A stretch of 64,000 nt of DNA from SPCO01 sp964579825 (GCA_964579825.1 CAZOHT010000004.1:56674-120673), one strand, 5' to 3'. Counted from the first letter of the stretch, positions 16,933 to 25,634 are shown. Notes: generated by a model from the letters alone, not told the origin. Made by a program: numbers and translations.

Positions 16933-19370
16933 CGGACCGTCCCGCCGATCGACAGGCCGGCGCTGAACCCGACGCCGTCACTCTGGTCGTTGACGAATCG
17001 GATGAGGACCGTGCCGCTGTTCTCGTCCACGTAGCGGGCGGGTTCGGCGACGCTGTAGCGGTTGCCGGCCGCGAGGTGCGGCAGGCGGACCCACTCGGAC
17101 GTCGTCAGGTCGAAGAGCTCGGTCTCGGGGAGCCCGTCCAGGATCGGCTGGACGCAGTCGTCGGTGACATCGGCGGAGCACACGACCGGGATCGCATCGA
17201 GCGGCGAGACCTCGGTCGGCTGCCCGAAGCCGATGTCACCGCCGAAGTTGAGCCCGATCAGCAGCTCGTCGGTCTCGATCGTGCCGTTCATCGCGATCGG
17301 ACGGTACGCCAGGGTCGCGCTCCCGCGCCCGAAGTTCATGCTGAACGGGTCCTTGCTGAAGAACGCCGCGTCCGACCCCACGACGCTGGAGCGAAGCAGG
17401 TCGGAGCCGAACGTGACCTTGCCGCTGACATCGACCGACGTGGGCAGGTAGTAGAGCGTGTTCCCGGTCCGGCGCGGCTCCTGGCCATCGATCTCGACCG
17501 ACAGTGCGGACCCGCCCGTCCAGGCGAGGATGACCGCGCCGTCGGCCGGGAGCTGGTTGGTCGAGCCGAAGTTCGGGTCGTAGGTCAGCTGGTCGATGAC
17601 CGCGTGGCGGATGTACGTCTCGCTGTCCGGGTTGCCGCCGTCCCCGTCGAAGAACAGCTGGCCCACGACCAGGTCGGACAGCGGCTGTCCGAACTGGTTC
17701 GCCCCATTCTGGATCGGGACGTCGACCGTTTGCTCCGTGCCCGGTTCGAGGTCCTTCAGGATCGCGACGGTGGCCCCCAGGACCACGGCCGGGCGCTCCA
17801 GCTTGACGTCGGACGCGTTGCGGACCGTGCCCTTGAGGCGGCCGTCCTCGAGGCGGAGCGACGCCTGGACGAGGGGCACGTCCATCGCCGTCTCGGCCCG
17901 GACGGTCCGCAGCGATCCGAACCCGACCGTCAGGTCGCGCACGCGCGACGGATCTCCCTGGAGGACGTCCAGGGCGGTCCCGGACGTGCCCGTTCCGAAC
18001 ATGTCCCCGTTCACCGGCGGGGAGAGCAGCGCGCCGCCCGGGACCCGGACCTGGTAGGTGCCACGCGACGGGGAGAAGATGCCGATGTAGACCTGTGCCG
18101 TCCCGTCGGTGGCGCCCGGCGCGCCGCGGACCAGGGCGATCTGGTTGACGATGACCTCGCTGCCGCGGAGGGTGGCCCCGAAGGCATAGGCGCCGACCGC
18201 GAAGATCGCGATGAGCGCGGGGATCGTGGCCCACGCCCATTCACGCCGGCCGATCCGCCGCAGGACGAGGTAGTTGATGGGACCGACCAGCAGGATGTAG
18301 GCGCCGAGCAGGGCGAACAGGCCCCCGATCGGTGGCAGGGCGAGCGATGGCAGCTGCGCCACCGCTCCCACGAGTTGACTGTCATCGGAGAGCGACAGAC
18401 CGGCGTTCAGTCGCTGTGGCAGGAGGCGGCGCCAGAACGAGTCGGCCGACGTCCCACCCGCGAGCCACTCGACGGTCGGATCGAACCCGATCAGCGCGGT
18501 GGAGCCGCTGCCGTACGCGCGTTCTGCGGCGATGACCCGGTCGCCGACACTCACCAGCGCCCGTCCGGCGACCAGTTCGCCGCCCAGGGCCGGCAGATCG
18601 GTCGCACCAGACGGGGCGGCGCCGAGGAACGCGGTCAGGGATGCGGCAGGGACGTCGAGGGTCGCCGCGGGCCGGAAGGGGAGGAGCTCGTCGGGGAACG
18701 TCCCGAGCGCGCCGGGCCCGCTCGTCCCGCCGACGATGACGAGGCGACCACCGCCGGCCACCCAGCCGCGGAGCGCGACGACCTGTTCGGGGCTGAGTCG
18801 GCTGGAGTCCACGTCCTGCCAGACCAGCCGATCGAGCGCCTGCCAGGCTTCGACGCGCTCGGGCAGCTGGGTCGGGTCGAGCGGCACGATGACCGGCGCG
18901 ACCTGGTTCTGGTTCGGGAGCAGGTCGATCCCGGCGACGATCGCCTGCGATCGCTCCGCCACGACGCCGACGACGAGTTGCGTGCCGTCGTGGATCGTGA
19001 ACGCCACCTTGGAACTGGCGATCGTGTCCGCGCCGTCGACCAGGCTGAGGGTCAGTTCGCGCCCGAAGGCGGGCGGCTGGACGTACAGGGTGTAGGTCTT
19101 GTCGGACTGGGTCGGCAGGTCCACGACGGTCCCGAACCGGGACGTGCCCTGCGAGCCGCCGGACAGGCGCAACTCGCCGGTGATCGGCGGTCCGTCGTTC
19201 TTAAGCCGGACCGACACCGCCATCCAGGCGCCGATGCGCGCGTGGCCGTCGAGCATCGCGCGCGCCTCCATGGTCAGTCCATCGGCGGCCGCGACCGGCG
19301 CGGCGGCCGGCAGGAGGAGGGCGGCGACGAGACCCAGCCCGGTCAGCAGACGCCGGGTGCGCGACGTCAC
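16929..19370 (-). CDS. Exported membrane protein heading the MoxR/ABC operon
   Basis: An 813-aa protein and first gene of the operon. It has a signal peptide (LLTGLGLVAALLLPAAAPVAAADG) and an Ig-like extracellular region. A glutamine-amidotransferase-like Rossmann segment follows (LRGWVAGGGRLVIVGGTSGP), of the kind seen in proteins that partner VWA systems. Two membrane helices lie in the middle (FALLGAYILLVGPINYLVL; IPALIAIFAVGAYAFGA), and a large beta-rich C-terminal half follows. Start: GTG at 19370 immediately before the signal peptide; the frame stays open upstream but that part is arginine-rich and lacks a family match. Similar to the accessory protein accompanying ABC-2/GldF-like exporters, but I cannot name it. 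The operon promoter should lie in 19371-19590. Confidence 0.75.
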   Translation of the reverse strand: MTSRTRRLLTGLGLVAALLLPAAAPVAAADGLTMEARAMLDGHARIGAWMAVSVRLKNDGPPITGELRLSGGSQGTSRFGTVVDLPTQSDKTYTLYVQPPAFGRELTLSLVDGADTIASSKVAFTIHDGTQLVVGVVAERSQAIVAGIDLLPNQNQVAPVIVPLDPTQLPERVEAWQALDRLVWQDVDSSRLSPEQVVALRGWVAGGGRLVIVGGTSGPGALGTFPDELLPFRPAATLDVPAASLTAFLGAAPSGATDLPALGGELVAGRALVSVGDRVIAAERAYGSGSTALIGFDPTVEWLAGGTSADSFWRRLLPQRLNAGLSLSDDSQLVGAVAQLPSLALPPIGGLFALLGAYILLVGPINYLVLRRIGRREWAWATIPALIAIFAVGAYAFGATLRGSEVIVNQIALVRGAPGATDGTAQVYIGIFSPSRGTYQVRVPGGALLSPPVNGDMFGTGTSGTALDVLQGDPSRVRDLTVGFGSLRTVRAETAMDVPLVQASLRLEDGRLKGTVRNASDVKLERPAVVLGATVAILKDLEPGTEQTVDVPIQNGANQFGQPLSDLVVGQLFFDGDGGNPDSETYIRHAVIDQLTYDPNFGSTNQLPADGAVILAWTGGSALSVEIDGQEPRRTGNTLYYLPTSVDVSGKVTFGSDLLRSSVVGSDAAFFSKDPFSMNFGRGSATLAYRPIAMNGTIETDELLIGLNFGGDIGFGQPTEVSPLDAIPVVCSADVTDDCVQPILDGLPETELFDLTTSEWVRLPHLAAGNRYSVAEPARYVDENSGTVLIRFVNDQSDGVGFSAGLSIGGTVR

Positions 19371-19589
19371 GCGGCGCTCGTGGCGGCGTGACAGGCGGAC
19401 GCGTGGCTCCGCGTCGGTGAGGGCGAGATCACGGCGACTCCGGGTGCATGCGGGGAGCGGGTCGCAGCAAGGACGCCCGAACCCCCCTGAAAGTTGCGTG
19501 GGCGTCCGGTGGCCATCCACGCCGCCGCTATCGTACGATGCGGGCGTCCCGTGACCCGTCGGCCGGTGTGCCGTCCACCCGAGGGTAGT
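19371..19589. promoter_or_regulatory. Divergent promoter region for the MoxR operon and the DUF1015-like gene
   Basis: 219 bp between two divergent starts. On the plus strand TATCGT (19529-19534) and TACGAT (19534-19539) overlap; on the minus strand the same TACGAT reads as TCGTA/TACGA, so the CGTACG core is symmetric and could serve either side. Both genes would have leaders of about 45 nt (plus) and 150 nt (minus). No -35 box is clear. Confidence 0.35.
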
Positions 19590-20417
19590 GTGCCCGTCAT
19601 CCGTCCCTTCCGAGCGCTCCGCTTCGATGCGACCAGCGTCGGCGACCTCGCCGCCGTGGTGGCCCCGTCGTACGACGCGATCGATCCTGCCGCTCACGAG
19701 CGCCTGTTGGCGCGTCATCCGGCGAATGTCGTCCGCGTGGACCTGCCCGAGACCCGTCACGGCGACGAACCGGACGATCGGTTCCGACGGGCGGCCCGGT
19801 CCATGGCCGAGTGGCGCTCCGGTGCCATCCTGCACAAGGACCCGCACCCGTCCATCTACGTCTACGCCTGCGACCCGCTCGACGACGGGCGCCCGGGCCT
19901 GCGCGGCTACTTCGCCCGGCTCCGCCTGGAGTCGGTCGGTGCCGGATCGGGGGTGGAGGCCGGGTCGCCGATGGCCGCCGCCGACTTCGATGAACGGTAC
20001 AAGCTGCTTCGCGCGACCGGCGTGAACACGAGTCCGGTGGTCGCCGTCTACGACGACCCCGACGATGCGACGACCGTCGGCCTGTCCAGGCTGTCCGCCC
20101 GGCCCCCGGAGATCGATCTGGTCGACGAAGCCGGCACGCGCCATCGCGTGTGGGCCGTGGCAGCCGATGGCGGCGGCGAGACCGCGGCGGCCGTCGAAGC
20201 GTTGCTCCGGCCGGCAGCCACGGGCCCGGTCCGGGTCGTCGCGGGCCGTTCGACGTACGATGCCGCCCTGCGCTACCGCGACGAACGGCGCATGAGCCGG
20301 TCCTGTGAAGAGGACCCGGCATTCGACTACCTCCTGGCCCTGCTGGTGGCCGGGACGGACCGCCCGACCATCCCGACGGCCCCGACGGGCCTCGTCATCA
20401 ACCCGCACGAGTGGTGA
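19590..20417 (+). CDS. Degenerate, shortened DUF1015 family protein
   Basis: 275 aa against about 400 for the family and 407 for the paralogue at 24411. The N-terminal motif VPVIRPFRALRFD and the block VVAPSYDAIDPAAHERLLAR match DUF1015, as does DERYKLLRATGVNTSPVVAVYDD. However, the strongly conserved ADGHHR motif of the second half is absent; at that place the protein reads VAGRSTYDAALRYRDE. The C-terminal third is missing. The function of DUF1015 is unknown; the lost motif suggests this copy has lost any catalytic activity or has a new role. Start GTG 19590 was chosen to match the family N-terminus; upstream in-frame GTGs exist at 19551 and 19566. A hydrolase gene follows after 4 bp. Confidence 0.75.
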   Translation: MPVIRPFRALRFDATSVGDLAAVVAPSYDAIDPAAHERLLARHPANVVRVDLPETRHGDEPDDRFRRAARSMAEWRSGAILHKDPHPSIYVYACDPLDDGRPGLRGYFARLRLESVGAGSGVEAGSPMAAADFDERYKLLRATGVNTSPVVAVYDDPDDATTVGLSRLSARPPEIDLVDEAGTRHRVWAVAADGGGETAAAVEALLRPAATGPVRVVAGRSTYDAALRYRDERRMSRSCEEDPAFDYLLALLVAGTDRPTIPTAPTGLVINPHEW

Positions 20418-20421
20418 CCGC

Positions 20422-21300
20422 ATGACCGACAAGACCCCCGAAGCGATCCTCAACCAGGCCCAGGTCGCGCCGGTCAACGGCCGACCGGTGCGCAAGGACG
20501 AGATCGAGCTGCACGACCGCGGCCTGTATATCGAGTCGTGGCTGCCGGAGCGCCGATCGCGCCGCAAGCCCCTCCTGTTCGTCCACGGCGAGCTGACCGG
20601 CTCGTGGGTATGGGAGCGCTACCTGGGGTACTTCGCTGGCCGGGGCTGGGAAGGCCACGCGCTCAACCTGCGCAACCACTACTGGTCGCAGACCGCCGAT
20701 CCCGCGACGTTGTCGTTCGACACGTACACCGAGGACGTCGTCGCCGCGATGGAGCGGCTCGGGCCGTCGGTCGTGGTCATCGGTCACGGCATGGGCGGCC
20801 TCCTTGCCCTGAAGGCGGCCGAGCGGATGGCCATCTCGGGCATCGTGCTCATCAGTCCGGAGCTGCCGCGCGACCTGCGTCCGGGTGGGCGATCCCACGA
20901 GCTGCGCGAGATCCCCGAGGTCTATGGACGATCGATGATCGGCTGGGAGACGCTCCCCGAGCGCCTGCTTCGGGACGATCGCGACCTGACCCTGCCCGAC
21001 GTCCTGCGCATCCAGCATATGCTCGGCCAGAAGCCGCACGAAGCCGGTGCGGCCCGACGCCAGATGATCGCCGGGGTGCCGGTCGACCGGCGCGGCGTGG
21101 ACGCCATCCCGCGCCTGGTCATCGGTGGTGGCCTGGATCGCACCGTCAGCGCGGACGATTCGGAGCGACTCGCCGAGTGGCTGGACGCCGACTACGAGCC
21201 ATTCGGCGCGCACTCGCACTACGGCCTGATCGCCGGCGAGAACAGCTACCAGCAGGTCGCCGACGGGATCCGCAGCTTCCTGGACGCCAACCGCCTGTAG
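20422..21300 (+). CDS. Alpha/beta-hydrolase fold protein lacking the Ser nucleophile
   Basis: A 292-aa alpha/beta-hydrolase. The oxyanion-hole strand KPLLFVHGEL is near residue 50. The nucleophile elbow reads GHGMGG instead of GHSMGG (codon GGC at the Ser position), while the acid (GGGLDRTVSADD) and His (GAHSHYGL) regions look intact. The protein is therefore probably not an ordinary serine esterase; it may be a binding protein or use another chemistry. The ATG at 20422 is 4 bp after the stop of the degenerate DUF1015 gene, so the two form a unit. A hairpin at the stop codon is followed by tRNA-Glu. Confidence 0.85.
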   Translation: MTDKTPEAILNQAQVAPVNGRPVRKDEIELHDRGLYIESWLPERRSRRKPLLFVHGELTGSWVWERYLGYFAGRGWEGHALNLRNHYWSQTADPATLSFDTYTEDVVAAMERLGPSVVVIGHGMGGLLALKAAERMAISGIVLISPELPRDLRPGGRSHELREIPEVYGRSMIGWETLPERLLRDDRDLTLPDVLRIQHMLGQKPHEAGAARRQMIAGVPVDRRGVDAIPRLVIGGGLDRTVSADDSERLAEWLDADYEPFGAHSHYGLIAGENSYQQVADGIRSFLDANRL

Positions 21301-21314
21301 GCGAGGTCTCGCCT
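21299..21314 (+). terminator. Short inverted repeat at the hydrolase stop codon
   Basis: AGGCGAG and CTCGCCT are perfect inverted repeats around a 2-nt centre, giving about a 6-bp stem with a GGTC loop. There is no T tract, so it is a weak terminator candidate. Confidence 0.35.
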
Positions 21315-21322
21315 CCCTCTGG

Positions 21323-21328
21323 TATCAT
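21323..21328 (+). promoter_or_regulatory. -10 hexamer TATCAT for tRNA-Glu
   Basis: TATCAT lies 13 nt before the mature tRNA 5' end, leaving a short 5' leader for RNase P. Confidence 0.45.
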
Positions 21329-21341
21329 CCCGAACCGCGCT

Positions 21342-21418
21342 GCCGCATTCGTCTAGAGGCCCAGGACACCGCCCTCTCAAGGCGGAGATCATCGGTTCGA
21401 ATCCGATATGCGGTACCA
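21342..21418 (+). tRNA. tRNA-Glu (CTC anticodon)
   Basis: A full cloverleaf of 77 nt. The acceptor GCCGCAT pairs with ATGCGGT (first pair G-U), the D arm holds GTCTAGAGG, the anticodon stem CCGCC/GGCGG encloses CTCTCAA with anticodon CTC, and the T arm is TCGGTTCGAATCCGA. The terminal CCA is encoded (21416-21418). Confidence 0.95.
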
Positions 21419-21479
21419 ACTCCCGGTCCCGGACCGGTCGAGTGCGTGGTCGGCCCGCCGCCCGGATCCCCGATCGAAG

Positions 21480-22238
21480 CTAGACCACGCCCAGGGCGGC
21501 CCAGGCGCGCGCCCGGATCGTGAACGGCTCACCGGGGATCAGGTCGCGACAGCGCTTCCGTTGCGCGGCCTTCGCCTCCGGGTCCAGGCTCCCCAGGTGC
21601 GCTCCCGCGGGCCCGACGCCATGCGTGAACGGCTCCCACCAGTCGTCGAATGTGTCCATCTCCAGGTCCGCGATGAGCACGGTCGACTCGATGTGGCCGA
21701 GGCCCGCGGCTTCGAACAACCTCGCGAGGTGGCCCTCGCGGGCACCGGCCAGGTCCGACTCGTCGTGGACCGTCGGGTCCAGTCGGCGCGCGGCCTGCCA
21801 GTACAGGCTGAGCGGGCCCTGCTCCCCGCCGTGATCCCAGACACACGCGGCGACGATGCCGCCGGCGCGGGTCACGCGGGCCATCTCCGTGAGGCCGCCG
21901 ATCGGGTCCTGCATGAAGTGGACGACCAGCTGCGCCAGCGCGACATCGAAGGCGCTGTCCGGGAATGGCAACGCCTCCGCCGTGGCGAGGCGGACGTCCA
22001 CCCCTGGATGCCGCTCGGTGGCGGCCGCGACGAAGGGCTCCGAGGGATCGGCGGCCGCGACGGCGGCAGGGCCGAGTCGGCTCACGAGTTCCGAGGTGAG
22101 GGCGCCCGGTCCGCAGCCCACGTCGATCGCGCGCTGACCGTGCTGGACCGACGCGAGGTCGGCCAGCTGGGGCGACAGCAGTCGCGAGAACCGGCCCATG
22201 AAGCGGTCGTACGACTCAGCGGCGACGTCGAAGCTCAC
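21480..22238 (-). CDS. Class I SAM-dependent methyltransferase
   Basis: A 252-aa protein of the UbiE/MenG-like Methyltransf_11/25 type. The N-terminal YDRFMGRFSRLL motif is followed by SAM motif I AIDVGCGPGALT near residue 40, an acidic residue after strand 2 (AADPSEPFV), motif II PDSAFDVALAQLVVHFM and motif III VTRAGGIVAACVWD. The substrate is unknown; the YDRFMGR start is common in methyltransferases acting on small molecules. Start GTG at 22238, 6 nt after a TAGATT hexamer. It converges on tRNA-Glu. Confidence 0.9.
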   Translation of the reverse strand: MSFDVAAESYDRFMGRFSRLLSPQLADLASVQHGQRAIDVGCGPGALTSELVSRLGPAAVAAADPSEPFVAAATERHPGVDVRLATAEALPFPDSAFDVALAQLVVHFMQDPIGGLTEMARVTRAGGIVAACVWDHGGEQGPLSLYWQAARRLDPTVHDESDLAGAREGHLARLFEAAGLGHIESTVLIADLEMDTFDDWWEPFTHGVGPAGAHLGSLDPEAKAAQRKRCRDLIPGEPFTIRARAWAALGVV

Positions 22239-22244
22239 CCTGCC

Positions 22245-22250
22245 AATCTA
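22245..22250 (-). promoter_or_regulatory. -10 hexamer TAGATT for the methyltransferase
   Basis: On the minus strand TAGATT plus 6 nt leads to the GTG start at 22238. Confidence 0.6.
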
Positions 22251-22552
22251 CACGCCGTGCCTCGGCGATCCACAAGCCCGACGAGCTGGCCTCGGTCCTG
22301 GGTCCCGACGCCCGTGGCGGATCGCCGCCCGGGTCAGCATCCATGTCGCAGCCGACCCGAACGGACCGCGTGCCCTCTGCTAGCCTCAGGCGGCTTCCAC
22401 CCTGCCTGAGATGACCGAGTGACGTCCGCCGAAGACTTGCGTAACCCACGAGGTGATCGGATGAGCCGGGCGCAGCCGTTCGGCGGCGCGTCCGTCCCGA
22501 CCGGGTGGATGCCGCGGATGGGCTTGGCGCCGGGTCGCGGAGGGTCCGTCCG
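22251..22552 (+). promoter_or_regulatory. Promoter and long leader of the SulP gene
   Basis: This 302-bp gap holds a TAGCCT hexamer (22381-22386), giving a leader of about 160 nt. An inverted repeat CTCAGGC/GCCTGAG (22385-22391 and 22404-22410) overlaps the box, followed at once by a three-codon ATG-ACC-GAG-TGA mini-ORF at 22411. A GGAGG at about 22540 precedes the ATG at 22553. Unlike its neighbours, this gene is leadered, so post-transcriptional control is possible. I recognise no riboswitch class. Confidence 0.4.
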
Positions 22553-24340
22553 ATGAGCGGCATCGACCGCCGGGTCCCGCCCTGGCTGCCGAAGCTGGTG
22601 CCGATCGTGGGATGGCTGCCGCGCTATCCGGCCGGCGACCTGCGCCCGGACCTGATCGCCGGCTTGACCTCGTGGGGCGTGATGGTGCCCGTGGCCCTGG
22701 CCTACGCCTCGCTGGCCGGGCTTCCGCCCGAGTACGGCCTGGTCACCGCGTTCGCGGCCTTGAGCGCCTATGCCCTCCTGGCGACGAGTCGCCATCTCAA
22801 GGTGACGACGAGTTCGACGATGGCGGTCATGTCCGTGTCGGTCGTGGCGCCCCTGGCGGCCGGCGACCCGGGTCGCTTCGCGGCATTGTCCGCGGCGCTG
22901 GCCCTGCTCGTCGGCGTCCTGCTCATCGCCGGCGGCCTGCTGCGCCTGGGCTTCATCTCCGAATTCATGGCGAAACCGGTCGTCACGGGCTTCGTCTTCG
23001 GGATCGCCGTGACGGTCATCGTGGGACAGCTGCCCAAGCTGCTGGGCGTCCCGGCGGGGAGCGGGAGTGTCCTCGGCCAGCTCGGCCAGCTGATCGCGGC
23101 GTTGCCCGACACGAACGAGTGGGCGCTCGCCATCGGAACCGCCTCGCTGGCCCTCATCCTGGTCCTGCGCCGCGTGGCACCCCGGATCCCGGGCGCGCTC
23201 GTGGCGATGGTGCTGGGCATCGGCGCGGTCTATGCCTTCGATCTCGACACGACGCACGGGGTCGCCATCGTCGGCGAGATCGCCACCGTTCGACCGACGC
23301 CGGGACTGCCGGGCGTCGGACTCAACGACGTCCTGTTCCTGCTCACGGGTGCCGCCGGCGTGGTGTTCCTCGCCGTGGGCGAGTCGCTCGGCGCGGCTCG
23401 TTCGTTCGCGACCAAGCATCACTACGAGATCGACGGTGACCAGGAACTCGTCGCGCTGGGTGGCGCCAACCTCGCGTCGGGGCTGTTCGGCGGCTTCATC
23501 GTGGACGCCAGCCTGTCGCAGTCGGCGACCGCCGAGGCCTCGGGTGCGCGGACCCAGGCCTCCTCGCTGGTGACCGCGGGTCTCGTCCTGGCCACGGCGC
23601 TCGTGCTGGCGCCGCTGTTCGAGAACCTGCCGATGACCGTCCTGGCGGCGGTCGTCATCGCCTCCGTGCTGGGGCTGATGGATCCGGCCGCGATCGCCCG
23701 CTACTGGTCCTGGCGACACTCGGATGCCGTGCTGGCGCTGATCGCGCTCGGCGGCGTCATCGGCACGGACGTCCTCACCGGCCTCTCGATCGCCGTGCTG
23801 CTGTCCGTGAGCCTGCTGCTGTACCGGGCGAGCCGGCCGTACCTGGCCGTGCTCGGGCGTCTGCCGAGCACGCCACCGGCCTATGTCGACGTGACCCGCC
23901 ACGAGACGGCGGAGCCGGTGCCCGGTCTGCTCCTCCTGCGCATCGACGCGCCGCTCTACTTCTTCAACGCCACGGTCGCGCGCTCGCAGATCCTCGCGAG
24001 CGTCGACCAGGCGGACCCCGTGCCGCGGATCGTGGTCATCGACGTCGGCGCCACGACCGACCTGGACGTGACGACGGCGGACATGCTCCGGCAGCTGACC
24101 GGGGACCTCGCGGACCGGGGCGCGGTCCTCGCCCTCGCGCAGGCTCGCGGCCCGCTGCGCGACCGCCTGGCGCGCACCGGACTGCTCGAGGTGATCGGGG
24201 AGGCCCACGTCCACCTGTCGATGTCCGAATCGGTCGCCGTGGAGGGCTCGCGAGCCGCCAGGGCGGACGCAGACGCGGGTCCGGGCACGGAGCGGATCCC
24301 CGAGGCCGCTCGGTCGGAGGTCCCGCCAGCCACGACGTGA
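22553..24340 (+). CDS. SulP family anion transporter with STAS domain
   Basis: A 595-aa protein with about 10-12 membrane segments. It begins with the SulP motif RPDLIAGLTSWGVMVPVALA, where transported anions (sulfate, bicarbonate and others) bind, followed by YASLAGLPPEYGL. A C-terminal cytoplasmic STAS domain occupies about residues 460-575 (LLLLRIDAPLYFFNA; IVVIDVGATTDLDVTTADML). In bacteria SulP proteins import sulfate, bicarbonate or dicarboxylates; which applies here is not visible. Start: ATG 22553 with an SD-like GGAGGG about 8 nt upstream; an in-frame GTG at 22505 is less likely. Confidence 0.92.
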   Translation: MSGIDRRVPPWLPKLVPIVGWLPRYPAGDLRPDLIAGLTSWGVMVPVALAYASLAGLPPEYGLVTAFAALSAYALLATSRHLKVTTSSTMAVMSVSVVAPLAAGDPGRFAALSAALALLVGVLLIAGGLLRLGFISEFMAKPVVTGFVFGIAVTVIVGQLPKLLGVPAGSGSVLGQLGQLIAALPDTNEWALAIGTASLALILVLRRVAPRIPGALVAMVLGIGAVYAFDLDTTHGVAIVGEIATVRPTPGLPGVGLNDVLFLLTGAAGVVFLAVGESLGAARSFATKHHYEIDGDQELVALGGANLASGLFGGFIVDASLSQSATAEASGARTQASSLVTAGLVLATALVLAPLFENLPMTVLAAVVIASVLGLMDPAAIARYWSWRHSDAVLALIALGGVIGTDVLTGLSIAVLLSVSLLLYRASRPYLAVLGRLPSTPPAYVDVTRHETAEPVPGLLLLRIDAPLYFFNATVARSQILASVDQADPVPRIVVIDVGATTDLDVTTADMLRQLTGDLADRGAVLALAQARGPLRDRLARTGLLEVIGEAHVHLSMSESVAVEGSRAARADADAGPGTERIPEAARSEVPPATT

Positions 24341-24398
24341 CCTCGACGCCACGGGCGCCGGCACGCTCATCCGGCCCGACGGGCGCGGTGCCCTCTGG

Positions 24399-24404
24399 TA
24401 GCCT
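24399..24404 (+). promoter_or_regulatory. -10 hexamer TAGCCT for the DUF1015-serA operon
   Basis: TAGCCT plus 6 nt leads directly to the ATG at 24411. It probably drives the five-gene run to 30112. Confidence 0.6.
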
Positions 24405-24410
24405 CCACGG

Positions 24411-25634
24411 ATGGCCACGATCCACCCATTCCGAGCCCTCCGACCCGAGCCGGGCGAGGCTGCCAGGGTCGCCGCGGTGCCGTACGACGTCGTGAGCGCC
24501 GCGGAAGCCCGGACGCTTGCGGAGGGCAACCCGCTGAGCTTCCTGCGCGTCTCGCGGCCGGAGATCGAGCTGCCCGACGGCACCGATCCGTACTCGGATG
24601 CGGTCTACGCGACGGCGGTCGCGAAGTTCGCCCGACTGCGCACGGTGGCGCCCCTCGTCGAGGAGGCCATGCCGACGGTCTACGTCTATCGACTCCGGAT
24701 GGGCGAGCACGAGCAGACCGGGGTCGCGGCGTGCTTCAGCGTGGACGAGTACGAGTCGGACGTCATCCGCAAGCACGAGCGGACCCGCAAGGACAAGGAG
24801 GACGACCGGACCCGCCACATCATCGAACTCCGAGCCCAGACGGGCCCGGTCTTCCTGACGTACCCGGCGTCGGCCGTCGTCGATGCGGCTGTGGCGTCGG
24901 TCGTGACGGACGCGCCGCTGTTCGACTTCGTGGCCGCCGACGGGGTGCGGCATACGGTCTGGCGGGCCGATCCGCCGTCCGGCGACGCACTCGTGGCCGG
25001 ATTCTCGGAGATCCCGCTGCTGTACATCGCCGACGGCCACCACCGAGCGGCCAGCGCCATGCGGGCGCGCCAGGCCATGCGCGAGCGGACCCCCGGCGCC
25101 GGCGCCCTGGAGGCGGACCTGTTCCTGGCCGTCGCGTTCCCGGACGACCAGACCCAGCTCCTGCCGTATCACCGGGTCGTGAAGGACCTGGCCGGGCACT
25201 CGACGATGTCGTTCCTCGACGGGCTGGCAGCCCATGTCCGGGTCGCACCCGGCACGGACACGCCCGACGGTCCGGGCGAGGTCTCGATGTATCTCGCCGG
25301 GTCGTGGTACCGGCTGACCCTGCGCCCCGCCGCCGACGATGCTCCCGCTGCGGACCGGTTGGACGTCCAGCGACTCCACGACCAGGTCCTGGCCCCGCTG
25401 CTCGGGATCGGAGACCCGCGGACGGACAAGCGGATCGACTTCATCGGCGGCATCCGCGGACCCGGCGCCCTTGCCGAACGGGTGGACTCGGGCGCCGCCG
25501 CGGTGGCGTTCGCGATGGTCCCGGTGAGCGTCGCGGACCTGATGGGCATCGCCGACGCCGGCGGGATCATGCCACCCAAGTCCACCTGGTTCGAACCCAA
25601 GCTCCGTGACGGCCTGCTGACCCACCTCATCTAG
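24411..25634 (+). CDS. DUF1015 family protein (full length)
   Basis: 407 aa, the family's normal length. It begins ATIHPFRALRPEPGEAARVA, has the block YDVVSAAEARTLAEGNPLSFLRVSRPE, and keeps the hallmark YIADGHHRAASAMRAR near residue 208 that the copy at 19590 has lost. It ends with a KSTWFEPKLRDGLL motif. The biochemical role of DUF1015 is not established; it is often annotated as an HTH protein or a serine kinase-like enzyme, and its gene very often accompanies serA/serC. One archaeal member was described as an ADP-dependent serine kinase, a different family (SerK), but the association points to serine or phosphoserine metabolism. First gene of an apparent operon, 12 bp before serA. Confidence 0.88.
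   Translation: MATIHPFRALRPEPGEAARVAAVPYDVVSAAEARTLAEGNPLSFLRVSRPEIELPDGTDPYSDAVYATAVAKFARLRTVAPLVEEAMPTVYVYRLRMGEHEQTGVAACFSVDEYESDVIRKHERTRKDKEDDRTRHIIELRAQTGPVFLTYPASAVVDAAVASVVTDAPLFDFVAADGVRHTVWRADPPSGDALVAGFSEIPLLYIADGHHRAASAMRARQAMRERTPGAGALEADLFLAVAFPDDQTQLLPYHRVVKDLAGHSTMSFLDGLAAHVRVAPGTDTPDGPGEVSMYLAGSWYRLTLRPAADDAPAADRLDVQRLHDQVLAPLLGIGDPRTDKRIDFIGGIRGPGALAERVDSGAAAVAFAMVPVSVADLMGIADAGGIMPPKSTWFEPKLRDGLLTHLI

Noticed and set aside
19371..20567. Long minus-strand extension of the 813-aa gene frame up to 20567
   Set aside because: It is antisense to the DUF1015-like gene, gives Arg/Pro/Gly-rich residues, and a signal peptide right after GTG 19370 marks the true start.
22381..22552. 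Riboswitch call upstream of SulP
   Set aside because: I could not match any known conserved core; only the long leader and inverted repeat are reported.
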